64,000 nucleotides of DNA, taken from Heterocephalus glaber (Eukaryota; Chordata; Mammalia; Rodentia; Bathyergidae). Within the stretch, counting starts at the first letter, position 1. Each line of letters begins with the position of its first letter. The translations under genes and the position numbers were made by a program. Positions 46,801-59,249 of this stretch are shown here, piece after piece. The notes beneath the pieces were generated by a model. That model saw only the letters and a list, made by a program, of their open reading frames with translations. It had not been told where the DNA came from and did no database searches. The stretch is taken from positions 14,291,343 through 14,355,342 of the forward strand of contig NW_004624734.1 in NCBI RefSeq assembly GCF_000247695.1, given 5' to 3'.

Positions 46801-47947
46801 AGTATTACTCAATGCGTATGCATCGCTTCCTCATAAAAAAAGATTAGAAGTGTAAAATGGAAAAAATGATTTGGGAAGGTTCATAAAGTTCTCAGTGGAA
46901 TGAACTGCAGCTGTGAAAGTCTCTTGCCTTGCTGAGAACAACCACAAGCCCGGACAGCTTGATGAAGCAGATACCAGATCTCTTCTCTGTTAGGCAACAG
47001 GGGCAGTAGAACCTTGTGGTTATGAGGGTGGGTTCTGGAGATGGTTTGGAAGCTTCACAGTCCTCAGGAGCTCTGTGGTTCTGTGTCTTTCTCTGCCTCT
47101 CCAAGTTCCAGCTTTCACATGTGTTAGTACCCACGTTATAGTGGTGTTGTGAGATAATACAGGGGCAAAGTGCCAAGCACATGGTAAGCCTTCACTGTAT
47201 TGTAGCTGATGCTGCTGTTTCAATGACAACATCAGTAATCTGCTATCTTTTCTGGTGTTCCCTGCATTTCCTACAAGGGGATTATCTTTAGCCACCTGTT
47301 CACAGAGCATAGGAGAGGAGCCAGAGGCACTGTGTGATTTGTACAGTAACACTTCATGGATGATACCACGCACCGCCAATAACACTTGTTAATTCAATGG
47401 GTGTGGATCTAAAATTTTATGGGATATATACTTCCGATTATCCAAATATCTTTTCAAATGTCATTTTGGCTACTTTCGTCAGTGTTTGAGAAAACTGCTT
47501 TTGGAATCAGCACTGCCTAGTTTTAATTGTAATTTCTACCAAGAGGCACAGGAAGACGAGCTATGCTATGTTAAATTACATGTATTCTTAGCCAGCTCTT
47601 GGCTGGATTCGTTGGGCTATTACCCAAACAGGAGCTTATCACCAGTAAAGGAGAAAGATCTGTTCAGTAATAACCAAAGACCATACAAATAAATACAAAA
47701 GGAAACTGTTTTCCTATCATGTTATAAGAGATGCTTCCTTTCATTTTCCAGTTTAATAACCACTTATGCAAACTGTATGTTTCAGGCACTGTGATACTCA
47801 CTTGTTAACAAATAACTCCTAAGTAATACTCACTGCTCCTGGAAACCTATTCTAACTTCACATCATTTCTGATGGGTGCAAAACATGTTTTAGACCGCTG
47901 TATGATGAGGAAATGGTGCCAGATAGCTCTACAGACAGGAGGTGGTA
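46801..47947. other. Intergenic stretch, one diverged repeat-like block
   Basis: A block at 47608-47680 recurs diverged at 48752-48830. Nothing else is recognised. Confidence 0.45.
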
Positions 47948-47962
47948 GGATTCTTCCTACAC

Positions 47963-48055
47963 CCAAAGTGTATTTTTTGGTACTGGGGATTGAACTTGGG
48001 TCCGTGCGCTTGCAAGGCAGGTGGCGGAACCACTGAGCTAAATCCCCGGCCCCTG
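47963..48055 (-). mobile_element. ID-type SINE, reverse
   Basis: A T-rich end, ggtactggggattgaacttg (B-box reversed) and cactgagctaaatccccggc (A-box reversed). A 15-bp direct repeat with one mismatch, ggattcttccta[c/a]ac, flanks it at 47948-47962 and 48056-48070. Confidence 0.93.
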
Positions 48056-48070
48056 GGATTCTTCCTAAAC

Positions 48071-51000
48071 AATGCAGTTTGACAAAACACACCATTTCCT
48101 GAAGAGGATGTGGACCACAAACATTTCCCTTTTGAATAACCAGGGCTTTATCTAACTACCGGTAGTTCTAAATTTAAAAACTGCCAGCCCCTGACTACTG
48201 CTTGAAGTGGAGGAAACCATGTATCTTCCTCACTTCTCCTTTTCTGTAATGCTCTGTATTACTACATTTATATTGCCTGAACCAGATAAACCATCCCAAC
48301 TGTTGCTAACAATCACACCAACATATGTTATCTATTTTAAAATTTTGTTTTGTTATCTTATACTTACCCGGCTTCTTAGACTGATGATTTTTGTCCACAG
48401 AGGTGCGTGATAAGTCTGCTTGCATCAAGAAGAGAAAGCAGCACTGCTGAGGGGACAGGAAATTGCACTCATATTTCATCACAACCAATGAGAAAGCAGC
48501 ATCTTAATGGGAAGCCTCACATTATCCAAGTTTCAACAAAAAAGTCTCTTAAGTACTTTAAAAGATGTTTTATTATTTACTGTACTATAATTTTATAACT
48601 TACTTTTCCCATTGCATCTTAATTGGAAGGGCATACTGTCTATGGGCTTTACTTAATAGAATATTTACTAGGTAAATTCATTCATTTGTTCATTCCGTCA
48701 ATAAATCCATCTATTATATTCTTAAAACACTGTGCCGGGAGACATATAGGGCCTGGCTATTACAGAACAGGAGCTTCTCAGCCTGTAAAGGAGAAAAAAC
48801 TGTTCATTAATAACCAGGATGCAATGGCAACATTGATAAGTACCACAAGAGGTGTAAAGTAGGGTAGGATGAATAATTGGGATGTATAAGTTAGGAGAGG
48901 GTGTTGTAGACCTATCTAGTCAGGGCAACCAAGTTCTTGGGAACAATACAGAAGAAGGAGAATGGGGAAGGGGTGTTTAATGGTGAACACTGTGTGGTTT
49001 AATACCAATAAGAGGAGTGGGAAGGGTGGGTGTAAAAGTAGCTAACTTTGTAAAGTTTGTTTTTTGAGAAAGTAATGGGGTTAGATATATAATATTTGAC
49101 TCTAGAACCATTTTCTCTTTTAGTTCCCCTCTGAGAACAGAAAACAGATGGCTAAAATCAATTGAATTAGCTGGCCTAGACAAATAAATAATTTTATGAA
49201 ACTTGGAAACTCATTAGAGAATGATATAGATTGTTATAAAAACTCATGTAGTACTTTAACAAGTTAAAAGTTATTACTAAGTCTGTAAGCGGCTTAATGT
49301 GAAGTGAAATTAGCTCATAGAACTTCCTACTTTTGAGATATAAAGCAGTTAAACATCATTTTTGAAACCTGTCCTCCTAAACTTTTATTTGAGATGAAAG
49401 TAAGACTATTACTCTACAGAGGTGGAGTTAATTTGGAATGAGATATTTTAATTTTAAAGACTACAGGCCGAACATGCTGAGTTAGGATTTGTTAAAGGAC
49501 ATTAAATGTTGTTGGTGGTGGATTTTCTTTCTACCTAGAGATGGAAAAGGTGATCTTGTGATTAATCAGGACTTTTCATCTTGAAATTAATCAGGATATG
49601 TCAGAAATGTAGAGGTTTTTAATATTTCTTTTGTAGGTCTTTCAATAAGAATAATAAAAGTAATACATTTCTAAAGTACACAAGAGTTGGCAAAGTAAGT
49701 TAACAAACAGTAACTAAAAATTTGGAATAATTTATATTGTTACTAAAATGATGAAAACTTACACAATATGAAAAATTAATAAAAATCTCAAGGCCTTATA
49801 AAAATGAAAGTAATTAATTCAGTTTATTCATGACTACAGTCCAAAATTCTCATTTTTGCTTGGTTTTGTACATCTGCATATTGGTGGTTTCTATATATTT
49901 CAAGATTTTCATAATCTCTTATCTACATAGACTATACTTCTGCTTTTAGGGAGAGAGTACTTTCATATCTGTAGCAAATATCTATATGTTTTGTTCTTCA
50001 AAACATAAAAAAGGATATAGTTAAAGAACATGAGAAACATAAACTTTCACTTCTGGTTAGATATATAAAAAAATCATAGCTGACTTATGCCAGAATGTGG
50101 CCAAATGTAAGAAATTTACATTTCATCCACAGGACTATCTAATGAATAGTTGAAAATATCAGAGCATTGAGTCACTGGGATGTTTTAACATGAAAATGAG
50201 ACAAAGCCAGTTAGCAGGAACTGGGTTTTATGGGGTCAGCAATCCTGGACAGTCAGTTATCTGGTTTTCTGGAGTAAATTCGACATTCTACACTGGCCAG
50301 TGTCAGAACACTTGGGCTACACAACAGAAAAGGGGAACTGCCTGGTTCCAACTTCTCAGGGAGGAGACAGTGCAGTTTATTCTGCTGATGAAGGGTGCCT
50401 TGTGGGACATATCATCTATCTGGTACAATTTTACTAATAAATCTGCAACTAAATATGTCAAGGTAATACTGAGAAATACTCCTATATTTTCCCAGCCTAT
50501 TTTATTTTTTATCCCAGCCTTACCCTTAAAAATTCAGTTTGATATTTTGTGTTTATTGCCTTGAGGAAAGGGATTATTGGGAGGAAGGAGATAAAGGGGG
50601 GGGCAAGAAGGAAGGAAAGAAAGATGAGTCTTTATTTCTTTTATTCTCTGGCTTTAGTGTCGTGATAATACTGGCTCCATAAAATCAATTTGGAAGTATT
50701 CCCCCTGCTTCAATTTTTTGAGAGTTTGAAAGGGATTGGTGGTAGCCTGGACTTTACCCTGCAGGTGAGGCACAGGCCTACTCTCTTCCCCATATAACCC
50801 AGTTCATCGGGGTATTTGACACCCATCCATCTTGGTTTCCTACAGATGGGGGACAGGTATTGTAGTCAGGATGCAGGGCTGCTTCTTCAGAGACTTACCA
50901 CATTTAAGCTCTCATTACTTCCTCTCTCACAACCCTGAGCCCCACCTTTACTGAGCAGGAAATTTTCTTTATATTCTTGAGGCCCAGAAGCTTTGCTTCA

Positions 51001-51087
51001 TCTGAACAGATTCCTCCCAAGCATATTGTCTGTACCTCACATCTTTCCATTACCTCTCATTGCCTCTACCTTTTGAAACTCTGAACT
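48071..51087. other. Intergenic stretch, mostly unique DNA
   Basis: Expected to lie within or near the GPR65 first intron or promoter, but no exon can be supported. An L2-like tail block lies at about 48670-48860. No other recognised element. Confidence 0.45.
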
Positions 51088-51757
51088 CATCCTTTCATGA
51101 TAAAAGCTTTCAATAAATTAGGTGTAGAAAGAATGTACCTTAACACAATAGAGACCATATATGAGAATTTCACATGTGACATCATACTAAATTATGAAAA
51201 TTTGCAAGCTTTCCCTCTAAACTCAGGAACAAGACAATGATGCTCCTTGTCATTTCTATTCAACAGACCAATGTAGTGTTAGCCAGAGCAATTAGGCAAG
51301 AGAAAGAAAAAGTATCCAAATCAGAAAGAAAAAAGTTAAATTGTCCTTTTTTTGCACATAGCATGATATTATATATCTATAGAAAATCCTAAAGATTTCA
51401 TCAAAAAACTGTTAGAACTAGTATCTTTGTAGAGTCACAGGATACATAATCAGTGGCATTTCTATGTGCTGAAAATGTGCTATCTGAAAAAAAAGAAAAA
51501 AGAAATCTACAGAAGAATTCTATTTATAGTAGTATAAAGAAAGAAAGAAATTTAATCGGAGATAAAAGACCTGTAGAGGACTTCTGGGAAGATGGTGGAA
51601 TGGTAAACAGCAACAAATAGACATCTCCAAGATTCGAAATCCAGACACTGGAAAATAACAACTTGGGGAAGAAAAAGAGGGAGGTGGATCCCTGGGACCC
51701 AGGAAGGATCAGAAGGGAAAATTAGAGCCCAAAGAGAAATCAAAGAGACAGACCACA

Positions 51758-51881
51758 GGCTGGGGAATTAGCTCAGTGGTGNNNNNNNNNNNNNNNNNNN
51801 NNNNNNNNNNNNNNNNNNNNNNNNNNNNNNNNNNNNNNNNNNNNNNNNNNNNNNNNNNNNNNNNNNNNNNNNNNNNNNNNN

Positions 51882-51936
<55 letters not shown>

Positions 51937-51970
51937 AGAGAAAGACAGAGAGAGAGAGAGAGACAGAGAG
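51758..51970 (+). mobile_element. ID SINE broken by the assembly gap, with (GA)n tail
   Basis: ggctggggaattagctcagtg (ID start with A-box) runs into the gap; after it comes a GA repeat. The 8-bp direct repeat agaccaca at 51750-51757 and 51971-51978 brackets gap and GA tract, so both belong to this SINE insertion. Confidence 0.75.
51782..51881. other. Assembly gap of exactly 100 N
   Basis: One hundred N in a row, the usual placeholder for a gap of unknown size. Confidence 1.
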
Positions 51971-51973
51971 AGA
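51882..51973. repeat. (GA)n microsatellite next to the gap
   Basis: GA units with GAAA and ACAGA variants; likely the reason the assembly broke here. Confidence 0.97.
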
Positions 51974-54900
51974 CCACAACACAGAAAAAGGAGGGGGCAA
52001 ACTGCATTTCTCCCTGGTTCACAGTGTGAGAAAGGAGAATCAAATCAACAGAGATATAGTGAAAGCAGGTGGCTCTAGACATTTTCAGGGACGCTGTGCA
52101 CTACAACAGCTAGTCAGTGACTCTAGTCCAAATGACTGCAGTGTCCCCTGGAGACAGTACTCAGTCAGATGCCATTTTAGGGAGGGGCCAATTGAACCCA
52201 GAACCCAGAGCAGCACTGGGTTGGCTGTATCTCAGGACTCCCAGTGTTAAACGCCACAGTGACTTGGTGAAGGACAACCACAGGAGATGTCCAGGGTCAA
52301 GGAGCCATGGTCAGGGCAGCAAGAGAAACTCAGAGTGCTATAAGCTAAATGCTTCAGGCTCCAACCCCACAACCAGAGGCCAGGCTCAGTCTGAAGTTCT
52401 GTGGATTTGAAAGTTCCAGAAATGTCACTCTGCCCTAAACCTACTGCTGTGTGCTGGGATTATCCAGCAAAGATCTGGGCTCTGACTGCCTCCTTTGTCT
52501 ACCAGTGAGAACAGATTCATGACCTGATTTGGACACTTTCACAGAACTGTAGACCCTAGGAGATAATCTTAGGCTTGAAATCTCAGAGAAATTTCTTCTT
52601 ATCTTTTCCTTTTTCTTTCTGTTCATTTGGTTTATTGTTTGCTTGTCTTTATTTTTTATTTTTTGGTGAGTGTGAACATTCGTTTTAGCTTTTTTGTTTT
52701 GTTTAGTGCTTGTTTTTGCTTTTTCCTTCTTTCTTTTCCACCTGACTCCTTCATCAGTTTCCTGAGGCTTAGATAATCTTCCTTTGTCCTTCAGCCTTGC
52801 TTCTAGTCTCTCTTCTTTTATTTTTCTATTTTTCCTCTTATCCCTTTTAAATTTTCTACCCTCGGAGTAAAATTGCTCTATCAAGTGGCTATTTACTGTA
52901 TATAATTGTCTGATTTGCCTTAGAGTTTGTTATATAACTATATATCTTGTCCCTGTGCTTAAAGGCAGCAAATTAATAGTTATCACAGTTTGTCATTTTC
53001 CAGTTTGTGGTTGATGCTATTGTTATTACTGATTTTATTACTTTAGCCAAGAGACACAGTTGTTGTGATCATCTGATCTTCCTTGTATGCCAATACATAG
53101 ATTGTCTGGGGGTCATATATAATACTATAGTCCAGAATAAAAGAACTGGGTGATAGGCCAAATAGATTGCAACCTTTAATCCCTAATAAATTGAAAAGGA
53201 AGGATCCTGGGACAGATCCAAAATCCAAAGCCAGCTATGCCTAGAAGACATCTCTGAAAAGTAGTCATTTCATAAAGAGGTCTCAATACTAGTAATAAAG
53301 CTACCTACCAGAAACAATTTACAAGCCTCTATGCAGAAAACAAACAAACAAACAGAAAATGAGAAAAAAAAACAACACCAAGGAATATAACAGTCAAGAT
53401 TCCAGAAATTCAACACAAGAACAGAATATTAAAAGCTGTTAGAGAAAAGCTGCTAGAGAAACAAATTGCCCATAAAGCCAAACCCATCAGAATCACAGCA
53501 AACTTCTCAGCACAAACCCTTAAGTCAAGGAGATCTTGGAGTGAAGAATTTCAAGCCCTAAAAGAAAACAACCTCTAACCCAGACTGATGTACCCCATAA
53601 AATTATCTTTCAAACTTGATGGAGAAATAAGATCCTTCCATGAAAAAGAACACCTGAAGAAGTTCATGACCACCAAACCAAGATTCTAAAAAGTTCTGAA
53701 GGATATTTTATAAAAAGACAATGAAGACAACAATTCCAAGAATTCTAATAGAATGAATCTACCAGGCAAAGCAAGCAATTAAATATAAAAGAAAGAAAGA
53801 GAACCAATATCAGGAAAATAATATGACAAGGATAAGTCAGTATGTGTCAGTTATAGCCATCAACGTGAATGGTCTCAGTTCACCAATCCAAAGAAATGGA
53901 TTGGCAGAATGGATCAAGAAACAAGGTCCAACAATATGCTGCATACAAGAAACATTTAATTCAAAAAGAAATTCATAGACTGAAAGTCAAAGGATGAAAA
54001 ATAATACTCCATGGGATAGAAACCCAGAAAAAAGCTGAAGGGTAGCTATTCTATTTGCAGACAAAGTGGATTTCAAGACAAGACTGATCAGAAGAGACAA
54101 AGAAGGTCACTATATACTTATTAAGGGAACAAATCCAAGAGGAAGAGATAACAATCATAAGTACATATTCACCAAATAGCGGTATACCCAACTATATAAA
54201 AGAAGCATGAATAGATATAAAAAATCATATCCAAGCACTAATGCAATTGTAATGGGGGACATCAATACCCTACTTTCACAAATAGAACACCTAGACAAAA
54301 GATCAATGATGAAATATCAAATCTGAACCAAACCTTTGAACAAATGGACTTAGTAGATAACTGCAGAGTGTTCCAGCCAACAATTACAAAATACATATTC
54401 TTCTCAGCCGCACATAGGACTTTCTCCAAAATAGACCACATAGTAGCTCATAGAACATGCCTAAGTAAATGCAAAGGAATTGAAATTATCTCATCCATAT
54501 TTTCATATCATAGTGAAATGAAATTTGAAATCAATAACAAAAGAAACCACAAAACTATATAAGCACATGGAAATTAAATAGCATCCTCCCAAACAACCAA
54601 TGGGTCACATATAAAATTAAAGAAGAAATTAGACCGTTTCTACAATTAAATGGTAATGCCAATACAATATACCAGAACTTATGAGACACAATAAAAACAG
54701 TCCTATGAGGGAAATTTATAGTGGTGAATTCTCACATCAGATAAGCGGAATGAGGTCAAATAAATAGCGTAATGTTGAACCCCAAGTTTCTAGAAAAACA
54801 AGAGCAAGTTAAACCCAAAGTTCATATGAGGGAGGAGTTTATAAAGATCAGGGTAGAAATTAATGCAATTGAGACTAAGAAAACAATACAAAGAAAAAAA

Positions 54901-57639
54901 TGAATTGAAGAGTTAATTCTTTGAAAGAATAAATAAAATAGACAAACTCCTAGCCAACTTTATGAAAAAGGGAAAGAAAAGACTAAATCCACACAATTAG
55001 AAATGAAAACGGCAACATTACTACAGAACCAGCAGATCTCCAGAAAATCATCAATACCTACTTTGAGAACTTGTACTTTCATAAGATGGAAAATACAGAA
55101 GACATGAACAGACAAAAGGACTAAATATCTTCACTGGGAGAAAGATAGCCTCTTAAATAAATGATGCTGGAAAAACTGGCTTTCCACATGCCAAAAATTG
55201 AACCTAGACCCATATCTCTCATCATGCACTAAACTAAAATTGAAATGGATCAAAAATCTAAACATTAAAACAGAAACGCTTAATCACCTGAAAGACAGAA
55301 TAAATAAAACTCTTGAAGACAGGTGTAGTCAAACGCTTTATGAACAAAATCTGGATTGCATAGGAAATATTACAAAGAATCTGGGATCACATCAAATTGA
55401 AAAGCTTTTGCGCAGCAAAATAAACCACTAACAGAGGGAAGACATGATTCATGGAATGGGAAAAAAATTTTTCTTGCTACTCTTCAGACAAAGGACTACC
55501 ATCTAAAATATTTAAGGAACTCAAAAAAATTGGATCCCCAAATCTAAAGACCCGATCCAAAACTGAGCATCCAAAATGAATAGACATTTCTAAGATGAAG
55601 AAATGCAAACAGCAAGTAAATATATGAAAAAATGTTCAACATTACTGGTCATTCAAGAACTACAAATTAAAACAATAATGAGATTACATCTCACTTTGGA
55701 AAGAATGGCTATCATCAAGAAATCAAACAATAACAAATTCTGGGAAGGCTGTGGGGGAAAAAACCCCTTTCTCCATTGCTAGTGGGAGTGTAAATTGATA
55801 CAACCACTATGGAAATCAGTGTGGAGAATACTTTAAAAACTAAAACTAGAGGTTCCATTTGACCCAGATTTTCTCCCTCTGGATATCTTCCCCAAAGCGT
55901 TAAAAGCATCACACTATGGTGATATATGCATGTTCATGTTTATATCAGCACAACTTATAACAGCTAAATCTTGGAAACAGCCCACATGTCCATCAATAGA
56001 TGAATGGATAAAGAAAATGTGGTATTTATATACAATGGAGTATTACTCTGATATAAAGAAGGATAAACTTGAGTTGTTTTTAGGTTAATGGATGCATCTT
56101 GAGACAATAATCTTAAGAGAAATAAATCAGAAACAAAAGTTTAAATATCACATTGTTTCTCTAGTGTGAGAAAGCCAAAGGGTAAATAAGGAGCATAATA
56201 GAGGGTAAATATTGTGAAGTAGGAAGAACATGTTCAAATGGGAAGGGGAACAAGAAGGGGGAAGGAAAAGGGAAGGAAAGGAAAAGGAAAAAGAAACAAA
56301 TGGAAAGAAATAAATGGAAATAAAGCTTTTGTAAATGGGAAGAGAAGAAGGGTTAAGGGAGGGGAGGGGAATGGGAATAAAAGAAGAATTAAAATATATT
56401 AGGTACAGGTAAAAATTCCCTACAATGTATGTGATCATTGTGTTTGACAAATATGTACTAATTTAACAAAATAAATTAAAAATAATGGATTAAAAAGATC
56501 TGTAAACTAAAAGCTATAAAACATTAATAAAAGAAATTGAAGAAGACAGACAGGAAAGAAAAAATATCCCATATTCATAGACTAAAAGAATTAATATTGT
56601 TAAAATGTCCATACAACCCAAAGAAATCTGCATATGAAATGTGACCCTTATCAAAATCCCAATAACATTTTTCATAGAAATAAGAAAAAAATAATTCTAT
56701 AATTTTATGGAATTACAAGACACTGAATATGTAAAGCAATTTTGAACAAAAAGAATAGCACTGGAAGCATCGCAATACCTGACTTTAAAATCTACTAATT
56801 AGGTAATTAAAACAACATGGTACTAGCATAAAAACAGAAACACAGATAAATGGAACAGACCATGGAGACCAGAAATAAATCCAGCATTTATAGTCAACTG
56901 ACTTTTGACAAAGGTACCAAGAACACACAGTGAGGAAATATGTGTAGTTTGGCAGAACTGGATATTTACACACAAAAAATTAGATTGTTTTTTCACACCA
57001 TACACAAAAATAAACACAAAATGGAATAAAGTTTAAATGAAAGACTTGAAATTATACATCTACAAGAAGAAAACATAAAAGACATTGTAATGTGCAATGA
57101 TTTTTGGAAGTTGACCACAAGTGTACGAGCAAAAAAATCAAAATAGGCAAATAGAATTACGTAAAATAAAAAGAATCTGCACATCCAAGTAAACAATCAG
57201 TAGAGTGAAGAGACAACCTACAGAATGAGAGAAAATATTTAAAAATATTTGCAAACCATATATCTACATGGTAATACCTTAATACATAGAAGGAACTATG
57301 CTCAATAGCAAGATAATTTTTAAAAATCTGTTTTTAAAATGGGGAGTGGACCTAAATGAGCATTTCTCAAAGGAAGGCATACAGATGCAAAAGGGCAACA
57401 GGCAAAAAAGCAAAACAAAAACAAACAAACCAGCACAACATCAGTAATCACCAGGAAAAGGAAAATTAAATGCACAATGAGATGTCATTTCATACTTTTA
57501 GAATGACTATTCCCTAAAATAAGGAAAATAAATGTTGGCAAGGATGTGGAGGGAAAGGAACCATATATACTACTGGTGGGAATATAAATTAATATAATCA
57601 TTACAGAAAACTATGGAAGTTTATCAAAAAATTACAAAT

Positions 57640-58778
57640 ACCCCATCAAAATACTAATAACATTCTCCAAAAAATCTACAAAAACAATTCTAAAGTTAAT
57701 ATGGAAGCATACAAATCCCAGAATAGCCAAAGCACTCATGAACATAAAGAGCAATGCTGGGGATATGACAATAACAGACTTCAAAATAAACTTACAAAGC
57801 CGTAATAACAAAAATGGCATGGTACTTGCACAAAAACAGACAGACCAATGGAGTAGCATAGAGGATGCAGAAACAAACCCACACAACTACAGCCACCTGA
57901 TTTTTGATAAAGGTGTCAAAAACTTTCATTGGAGAAAAGATAGCCTCTTTAAGAAATAGTGCTGGAAAAATTAGATATTCATATGGAATATTGAAAAAAG
58001 ATCCCTGTCTCTCATCCTCCCCAGCAAACTACTAAAAATGGATCAAAGACCTAAATATAAGACCTGAAACTCTGAAACTGCTCAAAGAAAAATAGGGTAC
58101 ACAGGCACAGGCAATGACAGAAGATGTTCAACATCTTTAGTCATCAGGGGAATTCAAATAAAAACAACACTGTGATTCCATTGCAACCCAGTCAAAATGA
58201 CTATTACCAAGAATATAATAAACAAAAATTCTGGTGAAGATGTAAGTAAAAAGGAATGGTTCTATACTTTTGGTGGGAATGTAAATTAGTACAGCCACTA
58301 AGTAAATAAGTATGGAGGTTCCTCAAGAAACTAAAACTAGAACTACCATATGACCCAGCTATACCACTTCTTGGTACATACCTGAAAGAATTAAAATAAG
58401 CATATTACAGTGATATCTGCATACTCATGTTTATTGTGGCAAAATTCATAAATAGCCAAAGTATGGAAACAGCCTCAGTGCCAATCAACATGAATCAAAA
58501 CAATGTGTTATATATATAGGATGGAGTATCATTTGCCCATCCATAGAAAAACAATATCATGCTGTTTGCAGGGAAGTTTTCTCTCATAAGTAGAATCTAG
58601 GGGAAAAAGTAAGTTGGCATCAAAGTTTAAGGGAAACTAGAAGAGAAGAAAAAAGGAACTGGGAATGTAGAGGGAAGGGCAAAGGGAGTAATGGGGTTGG
58701 AAATGATCAAAATGTGGTAAATGCATTAAAAATATGCCAAAATGAAACTCATTGTTCAGTAACCTAATGTGCCCTAAC
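57640..58778 (+). mobile_element. 5'-truncated L1 nested in the host L1
   Basis: It starts within ORF2 after the reverse transcriptase and runs to the L1 3' terminus. A 14-bp direct repeat with one mismatch, aaaaaatt[a/t]caaat, flanks it at 57626-57639 and 58779-58792; host L1 sequence resumes after it. Confidence 0.85.
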
Positions 58779-59185
58779 AAAAAATTTCAAATGGAACTAT
58801 CATATTGCTCCAGTTATCCCACTATATATCCAAAGGAAATAGAATTTATCTTAAATTAATAAGTCAAAGAGATATCTGCATTGTTATGTTCATTGCTGCA
58901 ATATACACAATAGCCAAGCATTGAGTCAAAATGTCCATCAGAGGATGAACAGGTCAAGAGAATGTGATACACATACATAATGAAATACTATTAGGCCTTT
59001 AAAAGGATGAACATTGTGGACATAAAGTGGACCAGGTCCGACATAGAATAATACTGCACGATCCCATTTACATGTAAATCTAGAAGAAATTGAACTCAAA
59101 AAAGTGGAAAGTACCACAGTGGTTAACAGAAGCTGTGGAAGTGGTGGTTTGGCAATGTGCCAATTAAATGATAGATATAGTGACG

Positions 59186-59245
59186 GAGATGAAACCCAGG
59201 GGCTCGTGCATGCTAGGCAAGTGCTCTGGTTTTAGCTGCTCCCTC
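59186..59245 (-). repeat. ID-like tRNA-SINE fragment of an older subfamily, reverse
   Basis: gatgaaacccaggggctcgt then gcatgctaggcaagtgctct is the reverse of the standard ID body, unlike the window's main ID variant. The A-box end is decayed. Confidence 0.6.
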
Positions 59246-59249
59246 AGCC

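Larger units (their letters stand above)
51576..56492 (+). mobile_element. Near full-length L1 lacking the reverse transcriptase segment
   Basis: It begins gaggacttctgggaagatgg, like a true L1 5' end, and ends with a poly-A-like tail. A 12-bp direct repeat with one mismatch, aaaaga[c/t]ctgta, flanks it at 51564-51575 and 56493-56504. Order: 5' UTR (to about 53300, interrupted by an ID SINE with the assembly gap), ORF1-like sequence (about 53380-53750), ORF2 endonuclease region (about 53830-54560), then about 55120 where sequence from before the reverse transcriptase jumps to sequence after it, and the 3' UTR (about 56160-56490). By comparison with the L1 at 32878-36275 roughly 1.4 kb is missing. 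Frames are broken. Confidence 0.85.
51096..59160 (+). mobile_element. Old host L1, split into three parts by two younger L1s
   Basis: ORF2 reverse-transcriptase sequence at 51096-51575 continues at 56505-57639 and again at 58793-59160, each time picking up where the previous part stopped on the L1 map. The two interruptions are separate L1 insertions with their own target duplications. All frames are heavily decayed. Confidence 0.85.

Noticed and set aside
51768..52082. Frames running through the N gap with Ser-Leu or Glu-Arg repeats
   Set aside because: These are translations of (GA)n and unknown bases, not proteins.
52441..52884. 147-codon lysine-rich antisense frame
   Set aside because: It reads the complement of a T-rich stretch inside the L1 5' region; the K/R richness follows from base composition and no domain is present.
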